From NCBI RefSeq assembly GCF_020177595.1, contig NZ_JAHTBL010000006.1, positions 156,536 to 220,535 on the forward strand: DNA of 64,000 nt, in the 5' to 3' direction. The stretch comes from Cognatishimia sp. MH4019 (lineage in GTDB: Bacteria > Pseudomonadota > Alphaproteobacteria > Rhodobacterales > Rhodobacteraceae). Below the pieces are notes generated by a model. It saw nothing but the letters and a program-made list of their open reading frames with translations. It did no database searches and was not told the DNA's origin. Positions 14,407 to 22,493 of this stretch are shown piece after piece. Each line of letters begins with the position of its first letter. Within the stretch, counting starts at the first letter, position 1. The translations under genes and the position numbers were made by a program.

Positions 14407-15132
14407 GTCGGCGTCCTTGCGCAAGGCGATAACGCCCGCGGCGATTTTCAGAGCGATATTGGCCAGAAGCGTGACGAGGGCGATCAGCACGAGGGTGGCG
14501 AAGGTCAGAACGGGGGCTGTCGCGAAGAGGGCCGTTGCGATACCCAGACCGGCGGCGATTTTGAAAAGCGGGAAGCGCGATTGCCATGTGCGGCAGCTTT
14601 CCTCGGCTCGGACGCGGGTTTCGGCCTGATGGGTGAGGGCTGCAACTTCGTGCACGGCGAGCACATTTTGCAGGGCGTCTTCATCAGCGAGCACCATCGG
14701 CAGATCGGCGAGCGCTTCGGGCAAATGGCGGCGCGTACGCTCCATCGCTTCGGCGCGGTCGGTGGCGAGCCAGAGCGTGTGATCAAGATCGCGCACCGGC
14801 AGCAGACCCAGCTTGAGGCAGCGCGCGGCGCCAATCAGAGCGATGCTGTCGGCGCAAGGGTGCAGGTCTTCGGCGGCGACGGTGCTGGTGTTGTGGATCG
14901 CTTCGCGTGCGGCTTGCAAGGCAGCGGGCGCGACCATGCGGCGGGCGCGCAGGATATGCCACAGCGGGACATCTTGCCGGCGTTGCAGGGCGCGGGCGTG
15001 AAAGAGGTCTTGCGGGCTGATCTGGTCACGCTCAAGCAGCAACGTGCCAAGGGAGCGGTGCAAAGGTGCACGGCTGGGGACCGCTGGAGGCGGTGTCGGG
15101 ACGAGCCTGAGAGCCGGGCGGGGCTGGGCCAC
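14407..15132 (-). pseudogene. Host MshEN-domain/glycosyltransferase-type membrane protein gene, 3' part removed by prophage
   Basis: 242 codons from a GTG at 15132 (AAAGGA 7 bases before it) remain before the prophage interrupts the frame after Asp-Ala-Asp. Residues about 25-200 form GspE N-terminal (MshEN)-like repeats (LGTLLLERDQISPQDLFHARALQRRQD, LPVRDLDHTLWLATDR), then one or two membrane helices (FATLVLIALVTLLANIALKIA). In relatives known to me this arrangement precedes a family 2 glycosyltransferase domain, which would be missing here. Beyond 14407 the frame runs nine codons into phage DNA (CYGSHGLTI) and stops. The upstream region holds four CtrA-like half-sites. Confidence 0.8.
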
Positions 15133-15176
15133 GTTGAGTTCCTTTCGCTACCAAGATCAGGGGTAGCGAGGGACAG

Positions 15177-15213
15177 TTAACGGGCGGTTAAGTTAAGGTT
15201 AACAGGGGGTTAA
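15177..15213 (-). promoter_or_regulatory. Array of four TTAA half-sites at 11-bp spacing (tandem CtrA boxes)
   Basis: TTAA occurs at 15177, 15188, 15199 and 15210, each separated by exactly 7 bases (CGGGCGG, GTTAAGG, CAGGGGG), so three overlapping TTAA-N7-TTAA sites stand side by side on one face of the helix. This is the consensus of the alphaproteobacterial cell-cycle and motility regulator CtrA. The array lies 45-81 bases before the GTG start of the disrupted gene at 15132, where it could drive or block its promoter. Confidence 0.7.
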
Positions 15214-15312
15214 TTCTGAAAGGGCTGTTTTTGGAGACCCGGATCGGGGTCCGGGGCGTGGAGTGTGGGATTAGCCGTTTGAGGTTTAATCCGAGGTTTT
15301 TGATCTTGAGAG

Positions 15313-15334
15313 AGGTGTTGGACGTCCGACACCT
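15313..15334. other. 22-bp near-perfect dyad in the gap upstream of the disrupted gene
   Basis: The dyad is built of AGGTGT(T)GGAC and GTCC(G)ACACCT, with a single mismatched pair (T/G, which is a wobble in RNA) and no loop. No T-run follows on either strand, so a terminator is not favoured; an operator or the remains of one is as likely. The rest of 15214-15468, downstream of the acyl-CoA dehydrogenase, shows no gene. Confidence 0.4.
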
Positions 15335-15468
15335 AGAAGCGGAGGAGCGAAATCTTCACCCCCCGCCTGAAGATCAATCGAGCAACGCGCAGTGAGGGTC
15401 AGACCAGCCACTTCCGTGTGGCAGGTCTGCAGTTTTGACGTTTTGATGCGTGAAAGCTCTTTGAGGGC

Positions 15469-16674
15469 TTATTGCGCAGCGACCGAAACCTCGGTCTCAT
15501 CGGCTTCACCGAAGCCCTTGGGAACGGGCAGATCGGGCAGGCCAGCGGCTCGTTTTTGCAAGGCACGTCCGATGACCACACGGCTGATTTCTGTGGTGCC
15601 GTCCACGATGCGCAGCATTTGAGCGAGGCGTGACAGACGGTCCAGCCCGTAAGGTTGCAACAGCCCCATGCCACCAAGCACCTGCGTGCAGGTATTGGCC
15701 GCCTTTACGGCTGCATCCGGCACGAAGCGTTTCGCATGCGCCGCCATCAGCGGGCCTTCGGGCGTGCCAAGCGCCTCGGCCGCTTTGCGATAGAGCAGGC
15801 GGGACGCTTCAAGATCTGTTGCGACCTCGCCCAGCATCCATTGAATGCCATCCAGATCGAGGTTCTTTCCACCGAACATCTTGCGGTTTTTGGAATAGGA
15901 CAGCGCCGTATCCAGCGCCGCCTGCATCAAGCCGCAGCAGCCCGATGCGATGGACACGCGCGCGATGTCGATGGCCATAAGCGAGCCCTGCAATCCTTGC
16001 CCCACCGGAAGGATGATATTGTCTTCGCTGACCACGACCTTATCGAGATACATTTCGGACATCGGCAGGAAGTTGTAGGACGGCGTGTCATAGAGCGGAC
16101 CAAAGCTGATCCCCGGTGCATCTGCGGGAATCGCGATCATCGCCATATCTTTGTGACCGGGTGCATCGCTGGTCTTGACCACCGTGAAATAGATATCGGC
16201 TTCGGTTGCCAGGCTGACCCAAGCTTTCGACCCGCTGATCGTCCAGGTGCCGTCGCCATTGATCGTGGCGCGGGTATACATTTTCATCGGGTCCGATCCT
16301 GACTGTGGCTCTGTCAGGGCAAAATTCGCCAGCTTGCGCCCCGAGGTCAGATCGTGCGCCCATTTTTCCTTGAAAGCGTCAGTGCCATAGCCGCAGCCTG
16401 CATAGGTGCAGATGTTGTGCATCGAGAGGGCGAAAGCGTAGGCCCCGTCGCCAAGGCCCAGCTGTTCGTAGACCTGTATGCCTTCGGACAGGGGAAGGCC
16501 TTGGCCGCCCCACGCTTCGGGGGCGTAGAGACCTGTCAGCCCCGCAGCACCCGCCGCGTCAGAGGCGTCGCGCGGCCATGTCTTTGCAGCATTCCAGCGA
16601 TCGACATTGGGAGCGATGATCTGCGTGGCATGATCATGGGCGGCGGTGAGGATCGTCTTGAGCTTTTCTGACAT
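15469..16674 (-). CDS. Acyl-CoA dehydrogenase family protein
   Basis: 401 residues from the ATG at 16674 (AAGGA 9 bases upstream). It is a flavoprotein that oxidises acyl-CoA at the alpha-beta bond and passes electrons to ETF. The family signatures are present: FALTEPQSGSDP (FAD/substrate contact), GSKAWVSLATEAD, DIARVSIASGCCGLMQAALD and the C-terminal LGGMGLLQPYGLDRLSRLAQMLRIVDGTTEI. In the usual YEGT position of the catalytic glutamate there is Asp358 (VDGT), so the substrate may be branched or unusual. The next gene upstream is an AraC regulator in the same direction, 180 bases away. Confidence 0.9.
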   Translation of the reverse strand: MSEKLKTILTAAHDHATQIIAPNVDRWNAAKTWPRDASDAAGAAGLTGLYAPEAWGGQGLPLSEGIQVYEQLGLGDGAYAFALSMHNICTYAGCGYGTDAFKEKWAHDLTSGRKLANFALTEPQSGSDPMKMYTRATINGDGTWTISGSKAWVSLATEADIYFTVVKTSDAPGHKDMAMIAIPADAPGISFGPLYDTPSYNFLPMSEMYLDKVVVSEDNIILPVGQGLQGSLMAIDIARVSIASGCCGLMQAALDTALSYSKNRKMFGGKNLDLDGIQWMLGEVATDLEASRLLYRKAAEALGTPEGPLMAAHAKRFVPDAAVKAANTCTQVLGGMGLLQPYGLDRLSRLAQMLRIVDGTTEISRVVIGRALQKRAAGLPDLPVPKGFGEADETEVSVAAQ

Positions 16675-16854
16675 GCGCGTTGTCCTTCTGATAAGCGGGC
16701 ACTGTCGCATTTCGCCGTTCGCGGGGAATGTATCGCAAAGCGCGAGATATGCGTCGCTACAGGTTTGAAGTGATGTTTCTTTGGACAGACTAGCGTTCAG
16801 GTCTGGGCTGCTCTATCTCGCGAGGTGACAGTTTATTGTCGAAAAGTGACAAAA

Positions 16855-17883
16855 TCATCCGTCAGAGAAAGCGCGTCTCCTATAGGAGCTGGGCGTGTTG
16901 CCCGTCCATCTCTGGAATGCCTTGTGAAAATTGGCCGCCGAGGAAAACCCGACCTCGTGGGCGATGGCTTCGATACTGTGCTGACCGGTCTGCAAGTGGC
17001 GGATCGCGATGTCACGGCGCAAGGCGTCCTTGATCGCTTGAAACGATGTGCCATCGATCTCCAGCTTGCGGATGAGAGTGCGCGGCGTCATGTGCATGGC
17101 CTGCGCGGCGGCAGAGAGGTTGGCGCTGTCCCAGTCGGTTTGGCTGAGATAGGTGCGGACGCGCAAGGATTGGGTATGCTCACGGGATCGCGTGAAGATC
17201 CAGTCGCGCGGCGCGTTTTCCAGAAAGAGATCCAGATCGACCGTGCTGCGAACTTGAACTGGGCCGAGTTCCTTCAGGTCGAAGGAAATCGACGTGGCGT
17301 CCCCGCCAAAGCGCACCGGGGCGGGAAAGATCACCGCGTAGTCTTCCTCGAATGCGGGGTGGGCGAAGGCAAAGGCGACCGCTTTGACCGGCACTTCACG
17401 CCGTGCGAGCCACGACATCAGGCCATGGGCCAGTTTCAGGATCAGCATATGGCCAAACCGCTGTGCCGCGTGGTCGGTCTGTGGGATCAGCCTGAGCTCT
17501 AGCGCGCCGTCGGTTTCCAGCAGCTCGAACTGGTGGTCATCAAGCAATAGGTTCCAGAAGGTCGAGAACCGGTAGAGCGCGGAGGCAAGGGAGGTCGCCT
17601 CCCGCACCGAGGTCAGAAGATGCTGCAAGGCGCGGGGCCGGATCGGGCGTGACCAGAGCCCCATCATTTCATCGCCCGTCTCGACTGCAGCCAATTGGTA
17701 GAGACGCACGATCTGATCGAGCGTGACCCTGCCATGGGGATGGTCCTGATCTGTCAGCAAATCGGAGCGTTTCAAGAGGGATTCAAAGTGACGATCAGAG
17801 CAAAGCGGTCGCAATGCCTTTAGCCAATCCGCAATGAATTGGCTGGAAACGGTCGATAGGAGTGGCGGTGTATCATAGGTCAT
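16855..17883 (-). CDS. AraC family transcriptional regulator (Arabinose_bd-type N-terminus)
   Basis: 342 residues from the ATG at 17883; a GTG at 17925 would add 14 residues. The N-terminal 200 residues are of the OruR/ArgR-like sensing type (RVTLDQIVRLYQLAAVETGDEMMGLWSRPIR). The C-terminal AraC domain has two helix-turn-helices (NLSAAAQAMHMTPRTLIRKLEIDGTSFQAIKDALRRDIAIRHLQTGQHSIEAIAHEVGFSSAANFHKAFQRWTGNTPSSYR as pattern, residues about 255-335). Effector unknown. It probably regulates the adjacent acyl-CoA dehydrogenase, as its genes lie head to tail. Confidence 0.9.
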   Translation of the reverse strand: MTYDTPPLLSTVSSQFIADWLKALRPLCSDRHFESLLKRSDLLTDQDHPHGRVTLDQIVRLYQLAAVETGDEMMGLWSRPIRPRALQHLLTSVREATSLASALYRFSTFWNLLLDDHQFELLETDGALELRLIPQTDHAAQRFGHMLILKLAHGLMSWLARREVPVKAVAFAFAHPAFEEDYAVIFPAPVRFGGDATSISFDLKELGPVQVRSTVDLDLFLENAPRDWIFTRSREHTQSLRVRTYLSQTDWDSANLSAAAQAMHMTPRTLIRKLEIDGTSFQAIKDALRRDIAIRHLQTGQHSIEAIAHEVGFSSAANFHKAFQRWTGNTPSSYRRRAFSDG

Positions 17884-18063
17884 GCTGCGCCTGTCGCTAT
17901 CATCGAAAGGGGCCGCGAAAAACACTTTAGGAGAGACTTCGTGAACGTGGGAGATACGTCTGGCATGTCTGCGCGCAGACGCAGCTTTGCAAAGGGCGGC
18001 ATGTGTTGACGGGCAGTTGCGATTGTTCTGGCGCGGTTGGGTGTGCGGATCAATGGTCTTGGC

Positions 18064-18699
18064 TCAGATCTCGTCCTCTAGGTCTTCGATGGCATCCAGC
18101 ACGAGCAGGAGACGGGTCTCTCCGGTGCCTTCTATGGGCGGAGAACGATGAAGCAAGCCAGAGGGTGGTGTCTCAGGCCAGAGGGTTCCGCGCAGCAGGA
18201 TGGGCGCGCCCGTGGCGACAGAGAAGATGCGCGCAGGGTCGCGACCTTCGATGGACGTTCCGTATTGCGTTCCCTGCCCACGATAGGTGCAGACAAGCCG
18301 CGCGGTGATTGCATCAATATGGAACTTGCGACAGGCATTCGATGTCACCGGTTGGAGCCGGAGCCGTAGGTAAGGCGTTAGCATCAGACGCGCAAAGATG
18401 TCAGCGAGCGCTGCGATGTCGCTGATCAGTTGTTCGCGTTCGGGGCAGATCGGGGTTTGGGCGATGTCGCAGAGTTCTGTCACCGCCGTTTCGACCATGG
18501 CAGGGCGCAAGATGATGCGCCCTTCGGGCAGTGTCGCGGGGTCGAGGTGGTTGATCCATTTCTGGAACCCGGCGGCAGGTTGCCTCCGCCAGATTGCCGC
18601 CGCGCATTGCGGGTCCAGGAATGCGGTCAGGTCCTCCGGCTTGTCTGCAATCCTCACGCCGATGGCCGCGTTCTGGAGCGGTTTCTCTGCCAGCATCAC
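18064..18699 (-). CDS. DUF1826 domain protein
   Basis: 211 residues; contains [29 protein letters not shown] (residues about 118-146) and the C-terminal [21 protein letters not shown], the DUF1826 signature. The His and Cys residues around CRKFHID and HRSPP could hold a metal. The gene overlaps zigA by 4 bases (ATGA), an association seen in other proteobacteria, which points to a zinc-starvation role. The biochemical function is unknown. Confidence 0.88.
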   Translation of the reverse strand: MMLAEKPLQNAAIGVRIADKPEDLTAFLDPQCAAAIWRRQPAAGFQKWINHLDPATLPEGRIILRPAMVETAVTELCDIAQTPICPEREQLISDIAALADIFARLMLTPYLRLRLQPVTSNACRKFHIDAITARLVCTYRGQGTQYGTSIEGRDPARIFSVATGAPILLRGTLWPETPPSGLLHRSPPIEGTGETRLLLVLDAIEDLEDEI

Positions 18700-19907
18700 G
18701 CCGCTTCCTCGGAACGCCGCCAGTTTGGAAATGGATCAGGGTAATCCGGCAGGTTATCCGGCCCGGTCGCAACCACCGCAGGGACCAGACAGGCATCAAG
18801 ACGGTCTTTCAGCGTTGGCCAGTCGATCCCTGCGCCGATGAAGACGATCTCTTGTCGTCTGTCGCCCCAAGGCTCTTGCCAGTGCTGCTGGAGATAGGCG
18901 CGGGCGCTCTCGTGTTCGGGCCAGCGGTCTTTTGGCACCGAGGCCCACCATGTGCCAAGTGGCGTGACGCCGGACAGCGCGCCTGCAAGCGAGAACTCGG
19001 CCACCCACTCGGGGCGCGTGGCAATCCAGAAATGGCCTTTGGCGCGGATCACGCCCGGAAGCGGGCCATTCAGCACATTCAGGATCTTTTCCGGAATGAA
19101 AGGCTGCCTTGCGCGATACACGAAAGACGCGACGCCGTATTCCTCGGTCTCTGGCGTATGATCGGCGAAGCCGTAAAGCTCCTTGGCCCACATCGGATGC
19201 TCGTGGGCCTTTTCGAAATCAAACATGCCCGTGTCAAGAATTGTGTCGGCGGCGACATCAGAGTGGTCAGTCTCGATAATTCTGGCATCAGCGTTCAGAC
19301 TTCGGATGATTTTGCGAGCAGCATCAGTGCGCTGAGGACCGGCATCCGTCACCTTGTTCAGGATCACGACATCTGCAAACTCGATCTGATCTGTCAGAAG
19401 GTGGACGAGTGTGCGCTCGTCTTCTTCGCCCAGCGTTTCGCCGCGGTCGCTGAGAAAGTCATGGCTGGAGAAGTCTTCAAGCAGGTTCACGGCATCGACC
19501 ACCGTTACCATCGTGTCGAGGCGCGAGACATCTGAAAGGCTGTCCCCGAATTCATCACGAAAATCAAACGTGGCGGCAACCGGGAGCGGTTCGGAAATGC
19601 CGGTGGACTCAATCAACAAATAGTCGAAGCGATTTTCAGCGGCGAGCTTGCGCACTTCATCGAGAAGATCGTCGCGGAGCGTGCAGCAAATGCAGCCATT
19701 CGACATCTCCACGAGCGTCTCGTCTGTGCGGCTCAGTTCTGTATCAGCCCGCACCAGATCGGCGTCGATATTCACCTCGGACATATCATTGACGATAACC
19801 GCGACGCGGCGCCCTTCGCGGTTGTTCAAAACCCGGTTCAGGAGGGTTGTCTTACCTGCACCCAAGAATCCGGAAAGCACCGTGACGGGAAGGCGATTAT
19901 CTGACAT
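18696..19907 (-). CDS. zigA: Zinc metallochaperone GTPase, COG0523/ZigA-type
   Basis: 403 residues from the ATG at 19907 (GGAG 7 bases before). P-loop GFLGAGKT at 13-20, metal-binding CICC (Cys72, 74, 75) in [15 protein letters not shown] specificity NKVT, and a C-terminal CobW_C domain ([14 protein letters not shown] ... [17 protein letters not shown]). These proteins hand zinc to selected apo-enzymes under zinc limitation and are usually Zur-controlled. It forms an operon with DUF1826 and is divergent from an Rrf2 regulator with a 105-base shared region. Confidence 0.92.
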   Translation of the reverse strand: MSDNRLPVTVLSGFLGAGKTTLLNRVLNNREGRRVAVIVNDMSEVNIDADLVRADTELSRTDETLVEMSNGCICCTLRDDLLDEVRKLAAENRFDYLLIESTGISEPLPVAATFDFRDEFGDSLSDVSRLDTMVTVVDAVNLLEDFSSHDFLSDRGETLGEEDERTLVHLLTDQIEFADVVILNKVTDAGPQRTDAARKIIRSLNADARIIETDHSDVAADTILDTGMFDFEKAHEHPMWAKELYGFADHTPETEEYGVASFVYRARQPFIPEKILNVLNGPLPGVIRAKGHFWIATRPEWVAEFSLAGALSGVTPLGTWWASVPKDRWPEHESARAYLQQHWQEPWGDRRQEIVFIGAGIDWPTLKDRLDACLVPAVVATGPDNLPDYPDPFPNWRRSEEAA

Positions 19908-20012
19908 AGAGACGCTCCAATTCTGATCTGATAGATTACGCAACTTACGCAGTTACTTTACTAATGCAACTGTGAAAGTTACGAATAACGCCCGTTTGGA
20001 GAAAAACCGCAC
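19908..20012. promoter_or_regulatory. Divergent control region between zigA and Rrf2 gene
   Basis: 105 bases, AT-rich. Short direct repeats TTACGCA (19937-19943 and 19946-19952 approximately) and, on the minus strand, two AGTTGC(A/G)T elements are visible; these may be operator halves for the Rrf2 regulator. I do not see a clear match to the palindromic Zur box consensus, though a degenerate one cannot be excluded by eye. Confidence 0.35.
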
Positions 20013-20438
20013 ATGAAGCGCAACTCTCGTTTGTCCCTTGCCCTGCACACTTTGAGCCACATGGCGGGCAGCCCTGACCGTTTGCGGACGTCTGCAGAAA
20101 TTGCCGAGCATTCGGGCACCAATCCTGTCGTCGTGCGTCGCGTGTTGGGAAAGCTGCGACAGGCGGGACTGCTGATTTCCGAAAAAGGGCATTCAGGAGG
20201 CTGGCGTCTTGCGCTCAAGCCCGAAGATATCACGCTGGCGGATGTTTATCTGGCGTTGGATGAACGGATGGTTGCAACAAATGAACCCAGCGAAGCATCG
20301 GTCTGTTCTGTGGAATATGCGCTGCATGAACGCGTGTCCCGCGTTCTTGAGGAGATCGAAGAGAGCCTTGTTCGCAAATTGAGTGAAACAGTGATCTCTG
20401 ACGTGCATGGCGTCAAAGAAGACGGCGAATATCAGTAA
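20013..20438 (+). CDS. Rrf2 family transcriptional regulator
   Basis: 141 residues with the Rrf2 winged helix: SRLSLALHTLSHMAG, TSAEIAEHSGTNPVVVRRVLGKLRQAGLLISEKGHSGGWRLALKPEDITLADVYLAL as pattern (residues 5-82). Only one cysteine (CSVE, residue about 97) is present, so it lacks the three-cysteine iron-sulfur site of IscR or NsrR and may sense by thiol chemistry or by ligand. Divergent from zigA/DUF1826, which are its most likely targets. Confidence 0.9.
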   Translation: MKRNSRLSLALHTLSHMAGSPDRLRTSAEIAEHSGTNPVVVRRVLGKLRQAGLLISEKGHSGGWRLALKPEDITLADVYLALDERMVATNEPSEASVCSVEYALHERVSRVLEEIEESLVRKLSETVISDVHGVKEDGEYQ

Positions 20439-20699
20439 GCGATAGCGTGAGGCCACCCGCGCTTTGGGCGATCAATTGGCTGCGCCGGGCATCCCCTTGA
20501 TTGATGCGCCGGTGTCGAGGCGCCTCAGCTACAGCAGATCGCGACCGGGTGGACGTCGGCGGCGGATCGGTTGCCCGATAGAGATCACACGCAAATCTAC
20601 GAGACCCTCAAAGGCTCTTTTTAAGGCGTGTTTAAGATGTGCTGCCGCGATAGGCTTTGCAAAACCTGACTGCCGGTTGGGGTCATTGAGGAGCGCGAC

Positions 20700-21449
20700 A
20701 TGACGCAAGAGGACGCTGGAAACTGGCGCGCAGGCATTGGTCGGTCGTTTGATATCTACTACCGTGATGCCGCGCGAACGCGTCGGATGGATGCTTTGAA
20801 CAGACGCTTTGTGCGGCCTGGGGGGCTGGTCTTCGATGTGGGCGCGCATGTCGGCGATCGCACGGCCAGCTTTCTGCGACTGGGGGCGTCGGTTGTGGCG
20901 CTTGAGCCACAACCTCGCGTGTTCCGGGCACTTCGGTTGCTTCATGGGCGTCAGGCGAAAGCGACGCTTTTGCCATGGGCGGTGGGTCAGGACGAAAGCC
21001 AGATCGTGTTTTATCTGAATAGGCGTAACCCGACAGTTGCGACCGCGTCGGCGGAGTTTATCGACGCCGCGTCAGGGGCACAGGGATGGGAGGGACAGGT
21101 CTGGGACCAGAGCGTGACCGTGCCGATGACCACGCTGGATGCGTTGATTGCGCGATTTGGCTCGCCGGATTTCATCAAGATCGATGTGGAGGGGCATGAG
21201 GCCGATGTTCTTGCAGGGCTAAGCGTCGCGGTTCCGGCCTTGTCGTTTGAGTTTACGACGATCCAGAAGACCTGTGCGCATGACTGCATTGATCGGCTGT
21301 CCGCGCTGGGACCGTATCACTTTAACCTCAGCCTTGGCGAAGAACATGCGTTGCGCTACCCCGGATGGGTAACGACCGAGGTGCTGAAAGACGAGATTGA
21401 GGCGTTACCGGAGGCTGCGAATTCGGGCGATGTCTATGCGCGGCTATAG
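20700..21449 (+). CDS. FkbM family methyltransferase
   Basis: 249 residues; GAGGAG 6 bases before the ATG. SAM-binding motif LVFDVGAHVGDRTASFLRLGA (residues 43-63), acidic VVALEPQPRVF, and the FkbM signature DFIKIDVEGHEADVLAGL (residues 158-175). FkbM enzymes O-methylate sugars of polysaccharides or small metabolites. It converges on a glycosyltransferase gene with a 6-base overlap at the stops, so a role in surface glycan methylation is plausible. The upstream gap 20439-20699 holds no gene. Confidence 0.9.
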   Translation: MTQEDAGNWRAGIGRSFDIYYRDAARTRRMDALNRRFVRPGGLVFDVGAHVGDRTASFLRLGASVVALEPQPRVFRALRLLHGRQAKATLLPWAVGQDESQIVFYLNRRNPTVATASAEFIDAASGAQGWEGQVWDQSVTVPMTTLDALIARFGSPDFIKIDVEGHEADVLAGLSVAVPALSFEFTTIQKTCAHDCIDRLSALGPYHFNLSLGEEHALRYPGWVTTEVLKDEIEALPEAANSGDVYARL

Positions 21450-22493
21450 GGGTAGATCATCCAAGACCGACCCGGCAATTTTGGCCGTCTCCAGCCAGGT
21501 CGGTAAATTGCGGCCTGCGTCTTGGGAGGCGGTCGCCAGTTGCGCCCGATGTGCCGGGTCAGAAAGGAGAGCCTCAAGCGCTTTGGCGAAGGCCTGCGGA
21601 TCATCTGATGGGACAAGGTGGCTTGCGGCTTTCGGTACCGTATCGGGCACGGCGCCGGTGGCGCAACTGACGATGGGAAGCCCGGCTGCGAGGGCTTCGT
21701 CAAAGACCAGGCCATAGCCCTCATAGCGTGTAGCAAGAGCAAAAACTGACGCTTGGCTATAGAGTTGCGCCAGCGTGTCGTCCGAAACGCGCCCGGCGAT
21801 CTGGACGCGGGGCGTGAGGTCGAGATCATGCACAAGCTGCGCCAGCTCGGCGGCGTGTTGGGTGTCGTAAGGAGCACCGACGATCACTGCGCTCCACTCA
21901 AGACCCCGCAGTTCAGCGAGACTTTTCAGCACGATATCATGGCCTTTGCGCGGGTGCTGGATGCCCACCGACAAGATCAGGGGCGGATCAGCAGGGGCCG
22001 GCGGCAGCACCGGGCGATCTGTGCCGGGGCGCGCAATGGTGATGCGGTCGGGCGCGACATCGTAGCGGTTGGTAAGGATTTCTGCGGTGTGTGGGCTGGG
22101 CACCAACACATGAGAAATCAATGCCAGATTTGCGCGCTCGATCTGAAACAGGAAGTCGCGCCGCCCCGCATCCAGCCCGCTTTCAAGCGCGAGCGGGTGG
22201 TGGACCATCGCAACGGTCGGCACATGCAGGCGATACAGAGCGTCACTGTCGATCGTCGCCGAAAGAAAACCGTCGAGGATGACAGCGCGGTCAGGCTCCA
22301 AGGCGCAGAGCTGAGCGATCAGGTCTGCCATATCGGTGGGCGTTGGATCGGGGAAAGAGCTTCCGATCTGAAGGTGTTGGACATCCCGACCCCGTTCACG
22401 CAGACCTTCCAGCAGGCGACGTTCGTAGTAGTATCCGCCGGTCGGCTGGGTGATATCGCCAGGGATCGCGAAAGCGGCAGGGCGCAGGCTCAT
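21444..22493 (-). CDS. Family 4 glycosyltransferase (GT-B)
   Basis: 349 residues from the ATG at 22493, which overlaps the permease stop as ATGA; an open extension to 22670 is inside the permease gene and was refused. N-terminal acceptor domain (PTGGYYYERRLLEGLRERG), then the donor domain with GIQHPRKGHDIVLKSL, VQIAGRVSDDTLAQLYSQASVFALATRYEGYGLVFDEALAAGLPIV (residues about 245-305), the EX7E motif being E(GYGLVFD)E. It transfers a sugar from a nucleotide donor; the acceptor is unknown. Oddly, it is translationally coupled to an ABC importer. Confidence 0.9.
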   Translation of the reverse strand: MSLRPAAFAIPGDITQPTGGYYYERRLLEGLRERGRDVQHLQIGSSFPDPTPTDMADLIAQLCALEPDRAVILDGFLSATIDSDALYRLHVPTVAMVHHPLALESGLDAGRRDFLFQIERANLALISHVLVPSPHTAEILTNRYDVAPDRITIARPGTDRPVLPPAPADPPLILSVGIQHPRKGHDIVLKSLAELRGLEWSAVIVGAPYDTQHAAELAQLVHDLDLTPRVQIAGRVSDDTLAQLYSQASVFALATRYEGYGLVFDEALAAGLPIVSCATGAVPDTVPKAASHLVPSDDPQAFAKALEALLSDPAHRAQLATASQDAGRNLPTWLETAKIAGSVLDDLPL

